From Nocardia sp. NRRL S-836 (GTDB lineage Bacteria > Actinomycetota > Actinomycetes > Mycobacteriales > Pseudonocardiaceae): 64,000 nt of DNA. Within the stretch, counting starts at the first letter, position 1. Every line of letters begins with the position of its first letter. Shown here piece by piece: positions 43,276 through 53,900 of this stretch. Location: positions 806,001 to 870,000 of the forward strand of contig NZ_LGDY01000091.1 in assembly GCF_001279525.1 (NCBI RefSeq), written 5' to 3'. Under the pieces are notes generated by a model. That model had not been told where the DNA came from. It worked only from the letters and a program-made list of their open reading frames with translations, and ran no database searches. Position numbers and translations under genes: made by a program.

Positions 43276-44066
43276 CGGTCGAACGCCTGCTGGACGAGGC
43301 GGACCGGGTGCTGGTCGCGGCGGGCGCGGGACTGTCGGCGGCGGCCGGGTACGACTACACCGACACCCGCCGGTTCGCCGAGCTCTTCCCGGTGTTGCAC
43401 CGGATGGGCCTGCGGGCCCGCTATCAGCTGATCGGCCTGCCGCTGCCACCCCGGCTGCTCTGGGGCTACTGGTCCGTGCACGTCGACGACATCCGGTTCG
43501 GCCCGGCACCGAACCCGATGTACGCGCGGCTGCGCGAGGTCATCGGCGCGCGCGACAACTTCGTGCTGACGTCCAACGTCGACGGGTTGTTCGCCCGCAA
43601 CGGTTTCACCGACGTCTGGTCACCGCAGGGCGACTACGGGCGTTACCAGTGCGAGACGCCGTGCACGCGCGAGACGTGGGACAGCAGGCCGATCGTCGAG
43701 GCAGCGCTCGCCGGCCTCGACCCGGAGACGGGGGAGGCGTCGGCGGTGCCCACCTGCCCGCGGTGTGCCGGACCGGTGTTCCTCAACGTGCACAAGGGAC
43801 CCGAGTACGTCGCCGACCACTACGCACCGGACGGTCAGCGGTTGCGCGAGTGGGTGAACCGCCCCGGGGACCTGCTCGTCGTGGAGATCGGCGCCGGGTA
43901 CAGCACGCCCACGGTGATCCGCCGGCCGGTGGAGTCGCTGGTGCGCGGACTGCCGCGGGCGCGGCTGGTGCGGATCAACCGGGACCACGCCGAGGTGCCC
44001 GCTGATCTTGCTGAGCGGTCGGTGTCCGTCCGGGCCGACGTCGCGGAGGTGCTGGGCTTGCCGTGA
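43272..44066 (+). CDS. macrodomain-linked sirtuin, class M (SirTM)
   Basis: 264 residues with a Sir2 Rossmann fold: GAGLSAAAGYDYTD at about 17-30, TSNVDGLFARNGF near 96-108, and a zinc ribbon (CETPC ... CPRC). The usual catalytic His (HG) is replaced by Gln in SPQGDYGRY, the hallmark of class M sirtuins, which act as protein ADP-ribosyltransferases rather than deacetylases. In Staphylococcus and Streptococcus the partners are a lipoylated GcvH-like carrier and a lipoate ligase. Neither is adjacent here, so the target is unknown. The macrodomain upstream would reverse the modification. Confidence 0.92.
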   Translation: MTVERLLDEADRVLVAAGAGLSAAAGYDYTDTRRFAELFPVLHRMGLRARYQLIGLPLPPRLLWGYWSVHVDDIRFGPAPNPMYARLREVIGARDNFVLTSNVDGLFARNGFTDVWSPQGDYGRYQCETPCTRETWDSRPIVEAALAGLDPETGEASAVPTCPRCAGPVFLNVHKGPEYVADHYAPDGQRLREWVNRPGDLLVVEIGAGYSTPTVIRRPVESLVRGLPRARLVRINRDHAEVPADLAERSVSVRADVAEVLGLP

Positions 44067-44357
44067 CCGCGTCGGCGCGGCAGCGGAAAACTGGTGCGGT
44101 CCCGTCACCGAGGGGCCGCGCCGGTGCGCTCTGTCGGACTGAAGGACGTCGCGCGCCATAGCACGTCGCGCCATCGCCGATCCGGAGTACAGCGTTCCCG
44201 CCGTTCGGGTTCATTCGTCAGGTTACGTACATGAGAAAGTTTCATCACCCCCCTCGACGGCACCTGTGGTTTGTGCGTACGGTGATCGCGAACTAACCGT
44301 ACCGGTCAGTAGGAACGCAAGCTGAATTCCTTTCTCCCCACCCTGCAGGGTGAGGAA
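44067..44357. promoter_or_regulatory. PKS operon leader/promoter region
   Basis: 291 bp, less GC-rich than the genes around it. An inverted repeat GTACGGT (44277-44283) / ACCGTAC (44296-44302) with a 12-bp spacer, and an adjoining ACCGGT, are candidate regulator-binding sites, for example for a TetR-type protein. An imperfect dyad ATGAGAAAGTTTCAT lies at 44230-44244. No coding frame is convincing. Confidence 0.5.
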
Positions 44358-47300
44358 GTGAGCGCAGTGGACATGCTGTCGGATCCTGAACGGGTGCTGT
44401 GCCTGAGTCCGTTCGGCACCCCCAACCCAGCTCTCGTGGTCGCCGCCGAACGGGCGGGTGGCCTCGGTGTGCTCGACCTCGGACCGCACGCCGCCCGCGA
44501 TCTCGGCCGCGTCACGGCACGGCACCCCGGCACGTTCGGGGTGCGGCTGCGCGGACCGCTGCCGGTCCGCCTGCCCGACGCCGTCGACACCGTCGTCGCC
44601 GATCTCGGCGATGCTGTCCCCGACCGTGCTGAGCTGGGTGAACGCCGCGTTCTCGCGGTGGTCACCTCGGTGGCCGAAGCGACTGCGGCGATCGAGTGGG
44701 GTGCGGTCGGCCTGATCGCGAAGGGTGCCGAGGCGGGCGGCCGGGTGGGTGGCTCGCCCGCGTTCGTCCTGCTCCAGCAGGTGCTCGCGCTGACCGATCT
44801 GCCCGTCTGGGTCTGGGGTGGCATCGGGCCGGACACGGCGGCCGCGGCCGTTGCCGGTGGTGCGCGCGGGGTGGTGCTGGAAGGCCAGCTGGCGCTCGTC
44901 GCCGAGGTGCGAAAACACATTTCGGGCGAAATTGTCAACGCGATCAGCGCCATGGACGGCGCCGACACGGTTGTGCGCGCCGGGGTGCGGGTGCACGTTC
45001 GGCAGAACACGCTCGAAATAGGTCAAGAAGGCGCATTCGCCGAATTCAACCGCAGGTCGTTCGGCACCGTCGGCGGTGTCGTCGGTGCCATTGACCGGGC
45101 GGTTCGCGAGAATCTCGCGCGGGCGGGCGAACACCGCTCGATCCGGGCCGGCGGACCGTTTTGCGACCGCGTTCCCGGCCTGCGGTACCCGATCGCGCAG
45201 GGACCGATGACCCGCGTCAGCGACCAGCCCGCGTTCGCCGCGGCCGTCGCCGAAGGTGGCGCGCTGCCGTTCCTCGCCCTCGCGCTGATGGAGGGTGAGC
45301 AGGTCGACGAACTCCTTGTGCGCACAGCGGAAAGGCTCGGCGACCGGCCGTGGGGCGTGGGGCTGCTCGGGTTCGCCCCGGCCGCGCTGCGCGCCCGGCA
45401 GCTGGCCGCGGTGCTGCGGACGAGGCCCCGGTACGCGATCGTCGCCGGTGGCACGCCCGCGCAGGCCCGTGAGCTGGAGGACGCCGGGATCGAGGCGTTC
45501 CTGCACGTGCCGTCGCCCGCGTTGCTCAAGCGGTTCCTGGACGAGGGCGCCCGCAAGTTCGTCTTCGAGGGCTCGGAGTGCGGCGGGCACACCGGTCCGC
45601 GGACCAGCTTCACGTTGTGGCAGCAGCAGGTCGACGTGCTGCGCGGCCGGGAGCAGGACGTGGTCGCGCTGTTCGCCGGCGGCATCCACGACGCGCGGTC
45701 GGCCGCGATGGTCGACGCGCTCACCGCGCCGCTGGCCGCCCGTGGTGCCGCGATCGGTGTGCTGGTCGGCACGGCGTACCTGTTCACCGAGGAGGCCGTC
45801 GAGCACGGCGCGATCCAGCCGGTGTTCCAGCAGGTCGCGCTGGAGTGCGAGGAGACGGCACTGCTGGAGACCTCGCCCGGCCACGCGGTCCGGTGCGCGC
45901 AGACGTCCTATGTGGACACGTTCGAGCAGGCGCGGGACCGGCTCGCCGGACTGCCGCGGCAGGAGAGCTGGGAACGGCTCGAACAGCTCAACCTCGGCCG
46001 GCTGCGGCTCGCCAGCCGGGGGCTCGTGCGCGGCGACGACGGCCTGGTCGAGGTCGGCGAGGACGAGCAGCGCCGCGAGGGCATGTTCATGATCGGCCAG
46101 GTCGCGACGCTGCGCTCGGAACGGACCACGATCGCCGCGCTGCACGAGGAGATCGTGTCCGGTGTGCTGCCGGAGAGCGCCCACGACGAGCTGACCGCCA
46201 AGCCGCTGGACGTGGCGATCGTCGGCATGGCCGCGATCATGCCGGGGGCGCGGGACGTGGCTGAGTTCTGGGCGAACGTGCTGGCGGGCAGGGACTCCAT
46301 CACCGAGATCCCGCCGGACCGCTGGTCACCCGACCGCTACGGCAGCCCGTTCCGCCGGGGCGGGTTCCTCCCGCGCACGGCGTTCGACCCGCTCGCCTAC
46401 GGCATCCCGCCCGCGTCGCTGACCTCGATCGAGCCCGCGCAGCTGCTCGCACTGGAGGTCTCGGCGCAGGCGTTGCAGGACGCCGGGTACGCGACGCGGG
46501 TGTTCGACCGCGAGCGCACGTCGGTGATCTTCGGCGCCGAGGCCGGCGCCGACCTCGCGAACGCCTACACCGTCCGCACCGCGTTGCCCGCGCTCGGCAT
46601 CCGGGGCCTGGACGACCACCTGCCCGCGCTGACCGAGGACTCGTTCCCCGGCGTGCTGGGCAACGTGATCGCCGGCCGGGTCGCGAACCGGCTCGACCTC
46701 GGCGGCGCGAACTACACCGTCGACGCGGCCTGCGCGTCGAGCCTCGCCGCGCTCGACGTGGCGTGCAAGGAACTCGTCGGCGGCACCAGCGACATGGTCC
46801 TGTGCGGCGCCGTCGACCTGCACAACAGCGCGCACGACTACCAGATGTTCGCGTCGGTCAAGGCGTTGTCCGCCGAGGGCCGCTGCGCCACGTTCGACTC
46901 GGCCGCCGACGGCATCGCGCTCGGCGAGGGCGTCGCGTGCGTGGTGCTCAAACGGCTCGCGGACGCCGAACGCGACGGAGACCGGATCTACGCGGTGGTC
47001 AAGGGCATCGGCGCGTCGAGTGACGGCCGGTCGTTGGGCTTGACCGCGCCACGTCCCGAAGGCCAGCAACGGGCGCTGCGCCGGGCCTACGCGTCGGCGG
47101 GCGTGTCGGTGCGCGACGTCGGGCTGGTCGAGGCGCACGGCACCGGAACCGTCGTGGGCGACCGGACCGAGCTCGCGGCGCTGACCGAGATGTTCGCCGG
47201 GGCCGAGCCGGGCAGCTGCACGATCGGCTCGGTGAAGTCGCAGATCGGGCACACCAAGTGCGCGGCGGGGCTGGCCGGGGTGATCAAGGCGGCGCTGGCC

Positions 47301-50300
47301 GTCCACACCGGAGTCCGGCCCGGCACGCTGCACGTCAAGCGGCCCAACGCCTTCTGGGACGCGCGGACCAGCCCGTTCACGTTCGGCCACCGCACCTGGG
47401 CGGCCCGCGACCGGGTCGCCGGGGTGAGCGCGTTCGGGTTCGGCGGCACCAACTTCCACACCGTCATCGCCGGGTACACCGGTGCCGACCAGCCGCGGCA
47501 CGGCCTGACCGCGTGGCCGGCCGAGCTGTTCCTCGTCCGCGGCGAGAACCGCGTTGCGGCGCAACGGGAAGCCGCCCGGCTCGCCGCGCTCGTCGACGAG
47601 CGCACGCCGTTGCGGTCGCTGGCCGCGGCCTGCGGTGACGGCATGGTGCAGGCGGCGTTCGTCGTGAGCGACCACGAGGGTCTGCGCACGGCGCTGGCGG
47701 ACGTCGAGGCGTGGCGCGCGTCGGACGTGGTGCGGCTGAGGAACGGAGAACGGCAGCAGGTCGCGTTCCTCTACCCCGGCCAGGGCAGCCAGCGGCCGGG
47801 CATGCTGCTGGACCTGGTCACGGCGTTCCCGTGGCTGCAGGAGCTGGTGGACCCGCGCTACGAGCGGGTGATGTTCCCGCCGGCCGCGCTGACCGCCGAC
47901 GACGTCGCACGGCAGCGCGCCGAGCTCACCGACACCCGCAACGCCCAGCCGGCGCTCGGCATCGCCGGGCTGGCGGTGACCGCGCTGCTCGACTCCGTCG
48001 GCGTGCGGCCGGACCTGGCCGGCGGCCACAGCTACGGCGAGCTTGTCGCGTTGACGGCGGCCGGCGTGTTCACCCCCGCCGACCTGCTCGCCCTCAGCAC
48101 GGCCCGTGCCGAGGCGATGCTGGAGTCGGCCGGTGACGACCCCGGCACGATGGCCGCCGTGTCCGCGCCGGTGGCCGAGGTCGAGGCACTGCTGCCCGCG
48201 GACGTCGTGGTGGCCAACCACAACTCGCCGGACCAGGTCGTGATCTCCGGGCCGACCGCCGCCGTGGAGAACGCCGTCGAGGTCCTGCGGACCGCCGGGC
48301 TCACCGTGAAGAAGATCCCGGTCGGGGCCGCGTTCCACAGCCCGCTGATGGCGGGCGCGCGGAACCGGTTCGCGGACCGGCTCGCGGCCGTTCCCACCGG
48401 CGGGACGCGGTTCCCGGTGTGGTCGAACGTGACCGCCGCACCGCACACCGACGTCCGCGCGGGCCTGGCCGACCAGCTCGCCGGCCGGGTGCGGTTCGTG
48501 GAGCAGGTCGAGTCGATGTACGCGGCGGGTACGCGGATCTTCGTCGAGGCCGGACCGGGCGGCGTGCTGACCGCGCTGGTCGGCGAGGTTCTCGGCGACC
48601 GGCCGCACCAGGCGTTGCGCTGCGACGACCACGTGACGTTCCTGCGCACGCTCGCCGCTCTCGCGGTCGCCGGTGTCGAGGTGGACACCGCACCGCTGTT
48701 CGAGGACAGGGCCGAACCCGCCACGGCCGTGCCGCCACGGCCCAACTGGTACGTGGATGGAGGTCTCGTGCGGGACGCGAACGGCAACGCACTGCCCGGT
48801 GGGCTCCGGCCCGCGACCGAGCTCCCGACGCTGCGGACGGGCGCCGGGCTGGGCCGCGACGAGATCGTCGAGAAGTTCCTGGACGGCATGCGCGACGCGG
48901 TCAGCGCCCAGCGCGACGTCCTGCTGAGCTACCTCGGCACCGCCCCCGCCGCGGTCCCGGCACCCGTGCCGGTGGTCGAGGCCGTGGTCGCGGAACCGGT
49001 GGCGCGGCAGCAGGAGGACGTGACCACGGTGGTGCTGCGGACGATCAGCACCCGCACCGGCTACCCGGTCGAGATGCTGCGACCGGGGCTGGACCTGGAG
49101 GCCGACCTGTCGATCGACTCGATCAAACGCACCGAGATCGTCGGTGAGCTGGTCGGGGAGCTGGGCGCGTCCGGATCGGTGGACGAGCTGGCGCAGCTCA
49201 AGACGATCGAGGGGATCGTCGGCTGGTTCGGTGCGGCCGCACCGGTGACCGGGGTGGCCGCGGCCAGGGACGTGCGGGGCGTGGTGGTGCGGACGATCAG
49301 CACGCGCACGGGCTATCCGGTGGAGATGTTGCAACCGGGGCTGGACCTGGAAGCGGACCTGTCGATCGACTCGATCAAACGCGCGGAGATCGTGGGGGAG
49401 CTGGTCGGTGAGCTGGGCGCGTCGGGGTCGGTGGACGAGCTGGCGCAGCTCAAGACGATCGACGGGATCGTGGCCTGGTTCGGCGAGGCGCCACCCACCC
49501 CCGCTCTCACCGCTTCACCAGCCCTCGCCGGCCCTGCCGTTGGCTCTCTCGTCGGCGTGGGCGCGGCACCCGGCGCGGGCGCGGCACCGACTCCCACGCT
49601 CGGTCGGCTCGTCCGGCGCGTTCCCCAGGTCGTCGCGGCGGAACCCGCACACCCCGTCGACCTCACCGGCAAGACGGTCCTGATCGTCGACGACAACGGC
49701 ATCGGCCTGGAACTGGCCGACCTGCTGGAGAAGCACACCGCCCGCCCGCGCGTCGAGCCGTCGTTCCCGGCGGACCTGGCCGGTGTCGACCTCGTGGTCC
49801 GGCTCGGTGCCCGGTTGCCGGAGGCGTTCAGCGAGGTCAAGGCGTGCGTCACCAACGGCGTGCACCTCGTCGTGGTCACCACGGGCGGTGGCACGTTCGG
49901 CTTCGACCACACCCCCGACGAGCTGCCCGCCGACATCGGCCTGCACGGGCTGATCCGCACGGCCGCGCTGGAGTACCCGGACCTCGTGGTGCGGGCGATC
50001 GACCTCAACCCCAAGGAAAGCCACCGCGACATCGCCACCGCGCTGGTCGCCGAGCTCGGCGCGGGCCCGGCGGTCGTGGGCCACCAGGCCGGGCGCAGGC
50101 AGGTCATCGAGGCGCTGCCGGCGGAACCGGTCGGCGGCGACCTCCCGCTCGACGCGGACAGCGTGGTGCTGCTGACCGGTGGTGCCCGCGGCATCACCGC
50201 GCTGACCGCGATCGCGCTGGCCGAACGCACCGGCTGCCACATCGAGCTGATCGGCCGCACCCCGGTCGCGCCGGAGGACCACCGGCTCGCCCACGCCACG

Positions 50301-50927
50301 ACCGAACCCGAGGTCGTGAAGGCGTTGTTCGACAGCGGGGTCACCGACGACGTGCCGGCGAAGGCACGCGGGGTGCTCGCCGCGCGTGAGGTGCGGCGGA
50401 CGTTGGAACTGTTGCACGCCAAGGCGTCGAGTGTCCGCTACCACGTGTGCGACGTCACTGACGTGGAGGCCGTGCGTCGGGTGCTGACGGACGTCAAGGC
50501 GAGGTTCGGCCGGCTCGACGGTGTCGTGCACGGCGCGGGGGTGCTCGACGACAAGCTGATCGCGGACAAGACGCAGCGGTCGTTCGACCGGGTCTGGGCG
50601 ACGAAGGTCAACGCCGCCAACGTGTTCACCGACGGGTTCCTCGTGCTGTTCGGCAGTGTCAGCGGCGTGTTCGGCAACCGCGGCCAGGCCGACTACAGCG
50701 CCGCGAACGACGCGCTCGACCGGATGGCCCGGTTCTGGGGCACCCAGCGCAGGGTCGTCGCCGTCGACTGGGGACCTTGGGCCGGTGCGGGCATGGCGGC
50801 CGGGCTGGCCGGCGAGTACGCGCGCCGCGGCATCCCGCTGATCAAGCCCGAGGAGGGCGTCGACGCGCTGCTCAACGAGATCGCCGCGGGGCACGACGTG
50901 CAGGTGGTCTACCAATGGGAGGCATAG
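44358..50927 (+). CDS. iterative type I PKS / PUFA-type synthase: NMO-ER-KS-AT-ACP-ACP-KR
   Basis: 2189 residues. In order: an incomplete nitronate-monooxygenase-like half barrel (1-220); a PfaD-like FMN enoyl reductase (about 270-590, AQGPMTRVSDQPAF, FEGSECGGHTGPR); KS (615-1040; Cys792, His927, His965); AT (1130-1420; Ser1225 in GHSYGE); two ACPs with PUFA-type DLSIDSIKR (Ser1588, Ser1672); and KR (about 1930-2189; GGARGIT, Tyr2113). DH is absent and is supplied by the next gene. A PfaD-type ER fused at the N-terminus is unusual; it is normally a separate protein. GTG 44358 or 44367 may be the start; GAGGAAG fits 44367 better. It overlaps PKS-B by 13 bp. Confidence 0.93.
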   Translation: MSAVDMLSDPERVLCLSPFGTPNPALVVAAERAGGLGVLDLGPHAARDLGRVTARHPGTFGVRLRGPLPVRLPDAVDTVVADLGDAVPDRAELGERRVLAVVTSVAEATAAIEWGAVGLIAKGAEAGGRVGGSPAFVLLQQVLALTDLPVWVWGGIGPDTAAAAVAGGARGVVLEGQLALVAEVRKHISGEIVNAISAMDGADTVVRAGVRVHVRQNTLEIGQEGAFAEFNRRSFGTVGGVVGAIDRAVRENLARAGEHRSIRAGGPFCDRVPGLRYPIAQGPMTRVSDQPAFAAAVAEGGALPFLALALMEGEQVDELLVRTAERLGDRPWGVGLLGFAPAALRARQLAAVLRTRPRYAIVAGGTPAQARELEDAGIEAFLHVPSPALLKRFLDEGARKFVFEGSECGGHTGPRTSFTLWQQQVDVLRGREQDVVALFAGGIHDARSAAMVDALTAPLAARGAAIGVLVGTAYLFTEEAVEHGAIQPVFQQVALECEETALLETSPGHAVRCAQTSYVDTFEQARDRLAGLPRQESWERLEQLNLGRLRLASRGLVRGDDGLVEVGEDEQRREGMFMIGQVATLRSERTTIAALHEEIVSGVLPESAHDELTAKPLDVAIVGMAAIMPGARDVAEFWANVLAGRDSITEIPPDRWSPDRYGSPFRRGGFLPRTAFDPLAYGIPPASLTSIEPAQLLALEVSAQALQDAGYATRVFDRERTSVIFGAEAGADLANAYTVRTALPALGIRGLDDHLPALTEDSFPGVLGNVIAGRVANRLDLGGANYTVDAACASSLAALDVACKELVGGTSDMVLCGAVDLHNSAHDYQMFASVKALSAEGRCATFDSAADGIALGEGVACVVLKRLADAERDGDRIYAVVKGIGASSDGRSLGLTAPRPEGQQRALRRAYASAGVSVRDVGLVEAHGTGTVVGDRTELAALTEMFAGAEPGSCTIGSVKSQIGHTKCAAGLAGVIKAALAVHTGVRPGTLHVKRPNAFWDARTSPFTFGHRTWAARDRVAGVSAFGFGGTNFHTVIAGYTGADQPRHGLTAWPAELFLVRGENRVAAQREAARLAALVDERTPLRSLAAACGDGMVQAAFVVSDHEGLRTALADVEAWRASDVVRLRNGERQQVAFLYPGQGSQRPGMLLDLVTAFPWLQELVDPRYERVMFPPAALTADDVARQRAELTDTRNAQPALGIAGLAVTALLDSVGVRPDLAGGHSYGELVALTAAGVFTPADLLALSTARAEAMLESAGDDPGTMAAVSAPVAEVEALLPADVVVANHNSPDQVVISGPTAAVENAVEVLRTAGLTVKKIPVGAAFHSPLMAGARNRFADRLAAVPTGGTRFPVWSNVTAAPHTDVRAGLADQLAGRVRFVEQVESMYAAGTRIFVEAGPGGVLTALVGEVLGDRPHQALRCDDHVTFLRTLAALAVAGVEVDTAPLFEDRAEPATAVPPRPNWYVDGGLVRDANGNALPGGLRPATELPTLRTGAGLGRDEIVEKFLDGMRDAVSAQRDVLLSYLGTAPAAVPAPVPVVEAVVAEPVARQQEDVTTVVLRTISTRTGYPVEMLRPGLDLEADLSIDSIKRTEIVGELVGELGASGSVDELAQLKTIEGIVGWFGAAAPVTGVAAARDVRGVVVRTISTRTGYPVEMLQPGLDLEADLSIDSIKRAEIVGELVGELGASGSVDELAQLKTIDGIVAWFGEAPPTPALTASPALAGPAVGSLVGVGAAPGAGAAPTPTLGRLVRRVPQVVAAEPAHPVDLTGKTVLIVDDNGIGLELADLLEKHTARPRVEPSFPADLAGVDLVVRLGARLPEAFSEVKACVTNGVHLVVVTTGGGTFGFDHTPDELPADIGLHGLIRTAALEYPDLVVRAIDLNPKESHRDIATALVAELGAGPAVVGHQAGRRQVIEALPAEPVGGDLPLDADSVVLLTGGARGITALTAIALAERTGCHIELIGRTPVAPEDHRLAHATTEPEVVKALFDSGVTDDVPAKARGVLAAREVRRTLELLHAKASSVRYHVCDVTDVEAVRRVLTDVKARFGRLDGVVHGAGVLDDKLIADKTQRSFDRVWATKVNAANVFTDGFLVLFGSVSGVFGNRGQADYSAANDALDRMARFWGTQRRVVAVDWGPWAGAGMAAGLAGEYARRGIPLIKPEEGVDALLNEIAAGHDVQVVYQWEA
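49030..49485 (+). repeat. near-identical tandem ACP modules (252-bp period)
   Basis: The two ACP coding units are repeated at a 252-bp spacing (Ser codons at 49119 and 49371). About 60 consecutive residues differ at only a handful of positions. This is the tandem-ACP pattern of PUFA synthases, where extra ACPs raise output. Confidence 0.85.
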
Positions 50928-53900
50928 CGATCGTCGGCATCGGCGCCGTCTTCCCCGGCGCGCTCGATGCCACGACGTTCTGGCGCAACATCGTGTCCGG
51001 TGTGGACGCCATCGGACAGGTCCCGCCCGGCCGCTGGGACCCGGCCACCTACTACGACCGGCACAGCACCGGCGGCGACCGGTTCTACTGCCGCAGGGGC
51101 GGGTTCGTCGACGACCTGGCCGAGTTCGACCCGACCAGGTTCGGCATCATGCCGTCCACAGTGGACGATGCTGAACCCGACCAGCTGCTTGCCCTCGCCA
51201 CGGCCGCGGAGGCGATCGCGGACGCGGGCGGCGAGCCGGTTCTGCCCGCACGGGAACGGATCGGCGTCGTCGTCGGCCGCGGTGGCTACCTCACGCCCGG
51301 TTGCGCGCGGCTCGACCAGCGGGTGCGGCTGGCCGACGAGGTGCTCTCGGTCGTGCGCGACCTGTTCCCGGGACTGGGCAGCGCGGAGCTGGGCACGGTG
51401 CGGCAGGCGGTCAGGGACCGGTTCGGGCCGGAGCAGCCGGAGGCGTCGATCGGGCTCGTGCCGAACCTCGCCGCCTCCCGCATCGCCAACCGGTTCGACC
51501 TGCGCGGCACGGCCTACACCGTCGACGCGGCCTGCGCGTCCGGGCTGGTCGCGGTCGAGCACGCCGTCCGCGAGCTGCGGGAGGGCCGCGCGGACGCGAT
51601 GCTGGCCGGTGCGGTGCACCTCTGCCACCACCCGACGCTGTGGAGCGTCTTCACGCAGCTCCGCGCGTTGAGCCCGACCGAGCGCATCCGGCCGTTCGAC
51701 GCGAACGCCGACGGCACGCTGCTGTCCGAAGGCGTCGGCATGGTGTTGTTGAAGCGCCTGGAAGACGTGGGTGACGAACGCGTCTACGCCGTGATCCGGG
51801 GCATCGGCACCGCGAGCGATGGCCGCGCGACCAGCATGATGACGCCCAACCCGGAGGGCCAGCTGCTGGCCGTGCGGCGGGCGTGGGCCAACGCGGAGCT
51901 CGACCCGCGCACTGACGCACCGGGCCTGATCGAGGCGCACGGCACCGCCACCCCCGCCGGTGACGCCGCCGAGCTGGCCACGATGGTCACCGCGTTCGGC
52001 GCGGAGGGCGAGGAGATCGGCATCGGCACGGTGAAGTCGATGATCGGCCACGCCATGCCGGCCGCCGGGATGGCCGGGCTGATCAAGGCCGCGCTCGCGC
52101 TGCACCACCGCACGCTGCCGCCGACCCTGCACGTCGAGCAGCCGCACCCGGCGCTGCGCAACACCCGCTTCACGCCGGTCAGCGCGGCGCGGGACTGGGA
52201 GGGACCGCACCGGGCCGTCGTGAACGCGTTCGGGTTCGGCGGGATCAACGCCCACGCCGTGCTCGACGGCCACACGGTCGCCACGCCGCGCAAGCCGGTC
52301 ATGACCTTCGCCGCGGACACGGCCGAGGAACTGGTCGATGCGGTCCGCGAACGGAGGCCCTCCCAGGCCGATCGTGCGTTCCGGCTGGCCATCGGCAACC
52401 CGGACGACCGCAAGCTCAAGCTGGCCGAACGCGTCATCGCCCAGGGCAAGACCTGGCCCGGCCGCCACGACATCTGGTTCTCCCCGCAGCCGCTGGTCAC
52501 CGGCACCGACCAGGTCGCGTTCGTGTTCCCCGGCTTCGAACGCGAGTTCACCGGCGAGGTGGTCGACCACGCCGTCACGCTGCTGCAGGACGGCCGCCGC
52601 CAGGCCCGCGAGCTGATGGCGCTGGGCCTCACGCCCGGCGCGCTCGCCGGGCACAGCATGGGCGAGTGGACCGCGATGGTCGTCGGCGGCATCTACCCGA
52701 CGATCGATGAGTTCGTCGGCGCGCTCGGGCCGGGCGCGGTCGCCGTCGTGGACGTCGCCTACGCCGCACTGGGGTGCTCGGTGGACGTCGCCGAACAGCA
52801 CCTGGTCGACGGCGTCACGGTCAGCCACGACAACTGCCCGCACCAGTCGGTGGTCTGCGGCCCGATCGACCGCGTCGAACTCGTGCTGGCGAAGCTCAAG
52901 GCCAACGGCGTGATGGCGCAGCTGATGCCGTTCCGCACCGGCTTCCACACACCCGCGCTCGCGCCCCACCTCGGACGCGCCCGTGAGATGCTCGACCGCC
53001 TGCCGGTCCGCACGCCGGACATCCCGGTGTGGTCGGCGAACTCGCTGGAGCCCATGCGCGCCGAGGAAGTCCGCGACCTGGTGCTGCGGCACCTGGTCGA
53101 ACCGGTGCGGTTCCGGCCGCTGCTGGAACGTCTGCACTCGGCCGGCTTCCGCGCGTTCGTCCAGATCGGGCAGGGCAGCCTGCCCGGGTTCGTCGCCGAC
53201 ACCCTGTCCGACCGCCCGCACCTCGCGGTCAACGCCGACATCGCGCCGGAAGCGCTGTGGGCGTTCGGGCTCAAGCGCGGCACCGCGCACCGGGTCCGGC
53301 TCCGGCTCGGCACCCCGAAGATCACCGTCGACCCGCTCGGCACCGAACCCGTCCTGATCGCCGGCGACAGCCCGATGTCGGCCGCCGTCACCAAGCTCGT
53401 GGCCCACACCAACGCGGTCGCGCGCGAGGTGGTGGACGCGTTGCGCCCCAACGCGGTGGCGCGCGAGGTAGCGGATGCTTTGCGTCCCAACGCGGTCGCG
53501 GCCGAGGCAGCGGGTGGGCGCGGGGTGTTGGTCAGCGCGGGTGGGCGCGGGGCAGCGGTCGCGGCCGAGGTGGCGGGTGCGCTGCCGCCGGACGAGATGA
53601 GCTTCACCCGCGAGTTCTCGTTGCACACCATGCCCGAGCTGGTCGACCACTCGGTGTTCCCACAGGCGCCGGGCTGGCCGGACCTCGCCGACGGCTTCCC
53701 GATCGTGCCGGCCACCGGGCTGCTGGAGGTCTTCGCCGACGCCGCCCGCGGGCTGACCGGCGGGACCGTGCACGGGTTCGCCGGAGTCAGGGCCAAGCGC
53801 TGGCTGACCGCGTTGCCCGCGACGACCGCGCGGATCAGTGCACGCGCCGAAGGGCCCGGCCGGGTCGTGGTGAAGGTCGGCGACTACGCCGAGGGTGTCG

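Noticed and set aside
46326..49334. Long open frame on the minus strand opposite PKS-A (about 1000 codons)
   Set aside because: It mirrors the KS/AT/ACP coding sequence. Its translation is a low-complexity Arg/Gly/Val/His mixture caused by high third-position GC, and no domain is recognisable.
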